A stretch of DNA of 64,000 bases from an uncultured Prevotellaceae bacterium. GTDB lineage: Bacteria > Bacteroidota > Bacteroidia > Bacteroidales > Bacteroidaceae. Shown here in pieces: positions 61,133 through 64,000 of the stretch (position 1 is the first letter of the stretch; the number at the start of each line of letters is the position of its first letter). The stretch covers positions 62,001 to 126,000 of the forward strand of contig OMXS01000007.1 of NCBI GenBank assembly GCA_900315095.1, read 5' to 3'. Below the pieces are notes generated by a model. It made no database searches. It had not been told where the DNA came from and worked only from the letters and a program-made list of their open reading frames with translations. A program made the position numbers and the translations under genes.

Positions 61133-62341
61133 ATGACACTTAAGAAGCAATTGTTATTATTATTGCTTCTCTTGATAACCTTAAGTCCGTGCGTGAACGC
61201 TCAAAAGAAAGAGATTGCTCAGGCACGGACTTATATTAAGAGCGGCAAGAATCTTGATAAGGCAGAACAGTCGATGAGAAAACTACTCCTCGATAGTGCC
61301 AACGTGAGGAATATTAGGATATACACTACACTTGCTGAAATTGTAAGAAAGCAATATGAACAAGTGAATGAGAAGGTGTATCTAAAGCAACCTTACGATA
61401 CTGCCGTGTTCTTTAATACCGCAAAAAAACTCTTCGACACATATTATAAATTAGACAGCGCACTTATCAATTATGGTGTTAAGCCAGACGCTAACGAGAG
61501 GATAAGGGAGCGTAACTCAGAATACCTGAACACATACCGCATCAATCTTTATAATGGCGGTTTGTATTGGCTTAGAAAGAATGACTTTAAGAAGAGCAAG
61601 GCTATGCTCGACTCATATCTCGACTGTCATAACCAGCCGTTGTTCTCAAGCCTTAATCTAGTCGAAAGCGATAGCGTTGCTCCTCTGGCGGCATCACGCA
61701 ACCTCTATTGTGGGTACAGAATGCAAAACACAAGTGTGGTGATGCGCAATAAGGATTATGCCCTTAAGGACACGGTAATGCTGGAGCGCACTCTCCAGTA
61801 TTTGGCCGAGACATACTCGTTGATGAATGATACAGAAGGGTATGTAAGCACTTTAACTGAAGGCATAAAGCGTTTCCCGCGTTCAAATTATTTCATCACT
61901 CATCTTATTGATTATTATAGCAAAGCGAGTGATTACGAGCAGGCGCTAAAAGTGGCCGATAACGCTTTGGCTCTTGACAGTTGTGAGACTCTATACCTGT
62001 ATGCCAAGAGCAACATCTTGCTAAACATCGGTAAGAATGACGAATGCATCGCCTTGTGCGAAAAGATTATTTCCTTGAACGACTCTATGCCCGAAGCATA
62101 TTATAATGCCGGAGTGGCGTATATCAACAAGGCCTTTGCGATGGAGAAGGTCAGAGCGAACAACAAGAAAAGACAGCAGATAAAGAACAACTACTCTATG
62201 TCTTTGAAGTACATGGAGAAGTATAGAGCCATGCGGCCAGAAGACAAAGACAGGTGGGCAGCAGCTCTCTATAATATCTATTTGAAGCTAAATATGGGTA
62301 AAGAGTTTGAGGAAATAGACAAGATGCTACGCCATTCTTAG
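61133..62341 (+). CDS. exported TPR protein
   Basis: The 402-residue protein has a strongly hydrophobic signal peptide (LLLLLLLLITLSPCVNA) and TPR-like helices, for example NIGKNDECIALCEKIISLNDSMPEAYYNAG. It is a second member of the pair with the preceding gene, with the same export and fold. Function unknown. Three bp separate its stop from the convergent plug-like gene. Confidence 0.78.
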   Translation: MTLKKQLLLLLLLLITLSPCVNAQKKEIAQARTYIKSGKNLDKAEQSMRKLLLDSANVRNIRIYTTLAEIVRKQYEQVNEKVYLKQPYDTAVFFNTAKKLFDTYYKLDSALINYGVKPDANERIRERNSEYLNTYRINLYNGGLYWLRKNDFKKSKAMLDSYLDCHNQPLFSSLNLVESDSVAPLAASRNLYCGYRMQNTSVVMRNKDYALKDTVMLERTLQYLAETYSLMNDTEGYVSTLTEGIKRFPRSNYFITHLIDYYSKASDYEQALKVADNALALDSCETLYLYAKSNILLNIGKNDECIALCEKIISLNDSMPEAYYNAGVAYINKAFAMEKVRANNKKRQQIKNNYSMSLKYMEKYRAMRPEDKDRWAAALYNIYLKLNMGKEFEEIDKMLRHS

Positions 62342-62344
62342 CCG

Positions 62345-63598
62345 TTATTTGTACTGGACGTTCTGGTACCCCACAAGACGGTCGTATCTCTCTCCTTGTC
62401 CTTTGTAATAGACATATGCCTGATAGGTGTTCTCGGTTTGATAGAAGCTGCCTTCTGTCGGCATAATGCGGGAGACGCCTTTCTCGTCCAGCATAATGTA
62501 TTGATAGCTGTAGTAACCCTGCTTTTGCATGACAACCGCCTCATAGCAGCCCTTTTCTTCGTTATATTCCATTTTATACTTGGGCAGGAAACGGTTGTTT
62601 GTCCACACTCCATCGATATATACATCACCACTAACCTTCTGAGGGCAGTATAGAGTATAGTGAACAAGCACATATTCTGAAGTCCTGTCGTTTTCTATAT
62701 TATCGCTGTTTCTTATATAGAAAGCACCATTAGCGTCCTCGTCGTATATATAGTTTAACCTTTCCTTTGAAGAGAAAGGATATACATTATAGTTCTCCCC
62801 GTCCCATTCGAGATAATCTATGCCCATCGTGGGGTGGTGAACATCCAGGATTTCGTATTTGTGATACTCGTTGCCGGCATCGAAAATCAATTCCCTGTTA
62901 TGCTCCCATCTCAGTCCGTCGTGCATGATATATTGTGGAACGGCGTTTATCTTGCAGTTGTCCCATCTCTGGTTCTGTGTCACCACGGTCTTTATCTGGT
63001 CGCGTGGGTTGTTTATCGTCATGCCGTTATAATTCACTATCATGTTCACTTGCTGATGACTGTTGTTGATGTCGATATCTGTATTGGTTGTCACTTCAAG
63101 CGAAACGCCCATTTGCGGTTCAACAACCATGAAGCAAGCGGTAAACATCGGTTCACGGTCAGCATTGTCATCATAAACGGTAACCTTGTAGTTCCCGCTC
63201 AGTTTCAGTCTGCAATAGTTGTTGGGAATCGTGAGAGAGTAGTGGTTATACAAGATGTTAGTATTCAGCGACTCTTCGATGTCGTCGATGGTGTTGCCTT
63301 CTGCAAATCCTTCCACGTAGTCGCTTGAGAACAACTCATCAGAAACCGTCCAGTCAGATTCACAATGCTCTATGGTGTATGTGTACCTGTGATAGACGTG
63401 TGTGAGGTCGTCAAAGGAAATATGAATATAATTGGCGTCGCTCATGCTGTGCAACTTGATTATAGGAGGCAGCAGCCAGTTCTCTCCGGCAACAACCTGA
63501 AGAGAAGCAATCCTGTCGTTATAAATCTCGTTTCTTTGTGCCAGCGTCTTTATTGGCAGCAGTATCGCGAGGAGAAAGATGTAGACGATTTTATTCAT
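62345..63598 (-). CDS. type IX secretion plug-like protein (DUF5103)
   Basis: The 417-residue exported protein has a signal peptide (MNKIVYIFLLAILLPIKTLA). The beta-rich sequence HVYHRYTYTIEHCESDW, then LTIPNNYCRLKLSGNYKVTVYDD and the C-terminal half fit DUF5103, the family of the plug protein that seals the SprA channel of the type IX secretion system. No other T9SS gene is in the window, and many Bacteroidales keep this family without a full system. The start at ATG 63598 gives a good signal peptide. Confidence 0.8.
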   Translation of the reverse strand: MNKIVYIFLLAILLPIKTLAQRNEIYNDRIASLQVVAGENWLLPPIIKLHSMSDANYIHISFDDLTHVYHRYTYTIEHCESDWTVSDELFSSDYVEGFAEGNTIDDIEESLNTNILYNHYSLTIPNNYCRLKLSGNYKVTVYDDNADREPMFTACFMVVEPQMGVSLEVTTNTDIDINNSHQQVNMIVNYNGMTINNPRDQIKTVVTQNQRWDNCKINAVPQYIMHDGLRWEHNRELIFDAGNEYHKYEILDVHHPTMGIDYLEWDGENYNVYPFSSKERLNYIYDEDANGAFYIRNSDNIENDRTSEYVLVHYTLYCPQKVSGDVYIDGVWTNNRFLPKYKMEYNEEKGCYEAVVMQKQGYYSYQYIMLDEKGVSRIMPTEGSFYQTENTYQAYVYYKGQGERYDRLVGYQNVQYK

Positions 63599-63659
63599 AT
63601 TTTTTTCTTTATATAACGTAGTTATACCAATTTTTATTGTAACTTTGCGACAAAACTCG

Positions 63660-63667
63660 CGAAGTTA
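63660..63667 (-). promoter_or_regulatory. possible variant -7 box of the plug-like gene
   Basis: Minus-strand TAACTTCG, the same variant as at 33408-33415. A -33 box is not clear, so this is weak. Confidence 0.3.
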
Positions 63668-63699
63668 AGGCATCCCTGCATAAAAAGAAACAAGTTTTC

Positions 63700-63730
63700 T
63701 TTGTTCTGCACTCGATTTTCCGTAACTTTG
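63700..63730 (+). promoter_or_regulatory. promoter of the DUF4375-type gene
   Basis: TTTG (63700-63703), a 19-bp spacer and TAACTTTG (63723-63730), 24 bp before ATG 63754. A second TAACTTTG at 63640-63647 may be an upstream promoter but lacks a -33 box. Confidence 0.65.
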
Positions 63731-63753
63731 CACGAGAATTGAAATAAGTCGTT

Positions 63754-64000
63754 ATGATTCAGGTAGAAGTTAAAGACGTAGATCTTCAAAATGCGGCAGC
63801 AAAAGGGATGGATGAGTTCCTTCAAGTCTTTGTTGACGGCATATATAGTGCAATAGGAGGTGAGATTACCCAGGAATCATTAAGTAGTCTCAATTCCGAC
63901 CAAATTACGTTGCTGGCATACTTCTTGCTCAGGGACGAGGTGATGGATGGCGGTTTCGTACAGTTAATCCATAACGGCTACGGCGGCTTTATCTTTAAGA
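63754..64000 (+). CDS. DMP19/DUF4375-like protein, 5' part only
   Basis: The frame is open from ATG 63754 to the window end, 82 residues. It reads MIQVEVKDVDLQNAAAKGMDEF and later LLAYFLLRDEVMDGGFVQLIHNG. The DEVMDGGFVQL pattern is that of the DUF4375 (DMP19) family, some of whose members mimic DNA. The rest of the gene lies outside. Function unknown. Confidence 0.7.
   Translation, partial: MIQVEVKDVDLQNAAAKGMDEFLQVFVDGIYSAIGGEITQESLSSLNSDQITLLAYFLLRDEVMDGGFVQLIHNGYGGFIFK

Overview
The window is a chromosomal segment of a Bacteroidota bacterium, most likely a Prevotella-type member of the Bacteroidales. This rests on the many promoters of the Bacteroides type (TTTG, 19-20 bp, TAnnTTTG), the near absence of Shine-Dalgarno sequences, lipoprotein-rich envelope genes, a TamL-type lipoprotein barrel, the moxR-DUF58-Bat aerotolerance operon, the rpmB-rpmG-DUF4295 cluster, a type IX secretion plug-like protein and pectin-degrading enzymes. 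No phage, transposase, CRISPR array or rRNA operon was seen.

Layout. 1-4549 (minus): a pectate lyase cut by the window edge and a GH28-GH105 fusion, a pectin depolymerisation pair. 4550-12.8 kb: a candidate small RNA, rpsP, then rho, an ABC-F ATPase and engB on the minus strand, then recR with a membrane protein, a glycosyltransferase and an acetyltransferase. 13.3-14.6 kb: two identical tRNA-Asp genes, a duplicated tRNA-Asp 3' end, tRNA-Arg, and a gene-free stretch holding a MITE-like inverted-repeat element. 14.6-19.8 kb: an oxidoreductase, a DUF4421 protein, a DUF1460 amidase-like protein, a zinc-ribbon membrane protein and a GH25 lysozyme. 19.8-26.4 kb: uronate catabolism, with nhaC, uxaA and a LacI regulator on the minus strand, divergent from kdgK and eda; a four-helix-bundle (S23-type) gene cassette sits between kdgK and eda. 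26.4-31.4 kb: a very large membrane histidine-kinase-like protein, its response regulator and a half-size AbgT-like membrane protein. 31.4-36.8 kb: envelope proteins including TamL. 36.9-42.7 kb: an MBL hydrolase, rpmB, rpmG, DUF4295, ftsY, rimO, and two HU-type proteins, one fused to a membrane anchor and a LysM-like end. 43-56.3 kb: the Bat operon with a batD-batE fusion, followed by PAP2, queA, nadE and a glucosaminidase-LysM protein. 56.5-64 kb: vsr with an internal insertion, gyrA, two TPR proteins, the plug-like protein and the start of a DUF4375-type gene.

The pectin enzymes at the left end release unsaturated and saturated galacturonate. The UxaA, KdgK and Eda proteins some 20 kb away catalyse the later steps from altronate to pyruvate plus glyceraldehyde-3-phosphate. 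Sequences matching TTGTGCnCGCAAAC lie at both divergent promoters between lacI and kdgK, so the LacI-family protein probably controls this set and itself. The isomerase and reductase steps (uxaC, uxaB) are not in the window.

The most unusual signal is a family of four intergenic arrays of degenerate repeats with an exact 22-bp period (7918-8060, 21227-21336, 42764-42895, 56281-56434). They have no protein, no identical repeats and no spacers. Each abuts the 3' end of a gene, and all four point the same way on the + strand whatever the gene direction. Other gene-free structure includes two inverted-repeat elements with pure A/T palindromic centres, a candidate small RNA with its own promoter and terminator upstream of rpsP, and several genes whose ATG lies only 5-13 bases after the promoter -7 box.
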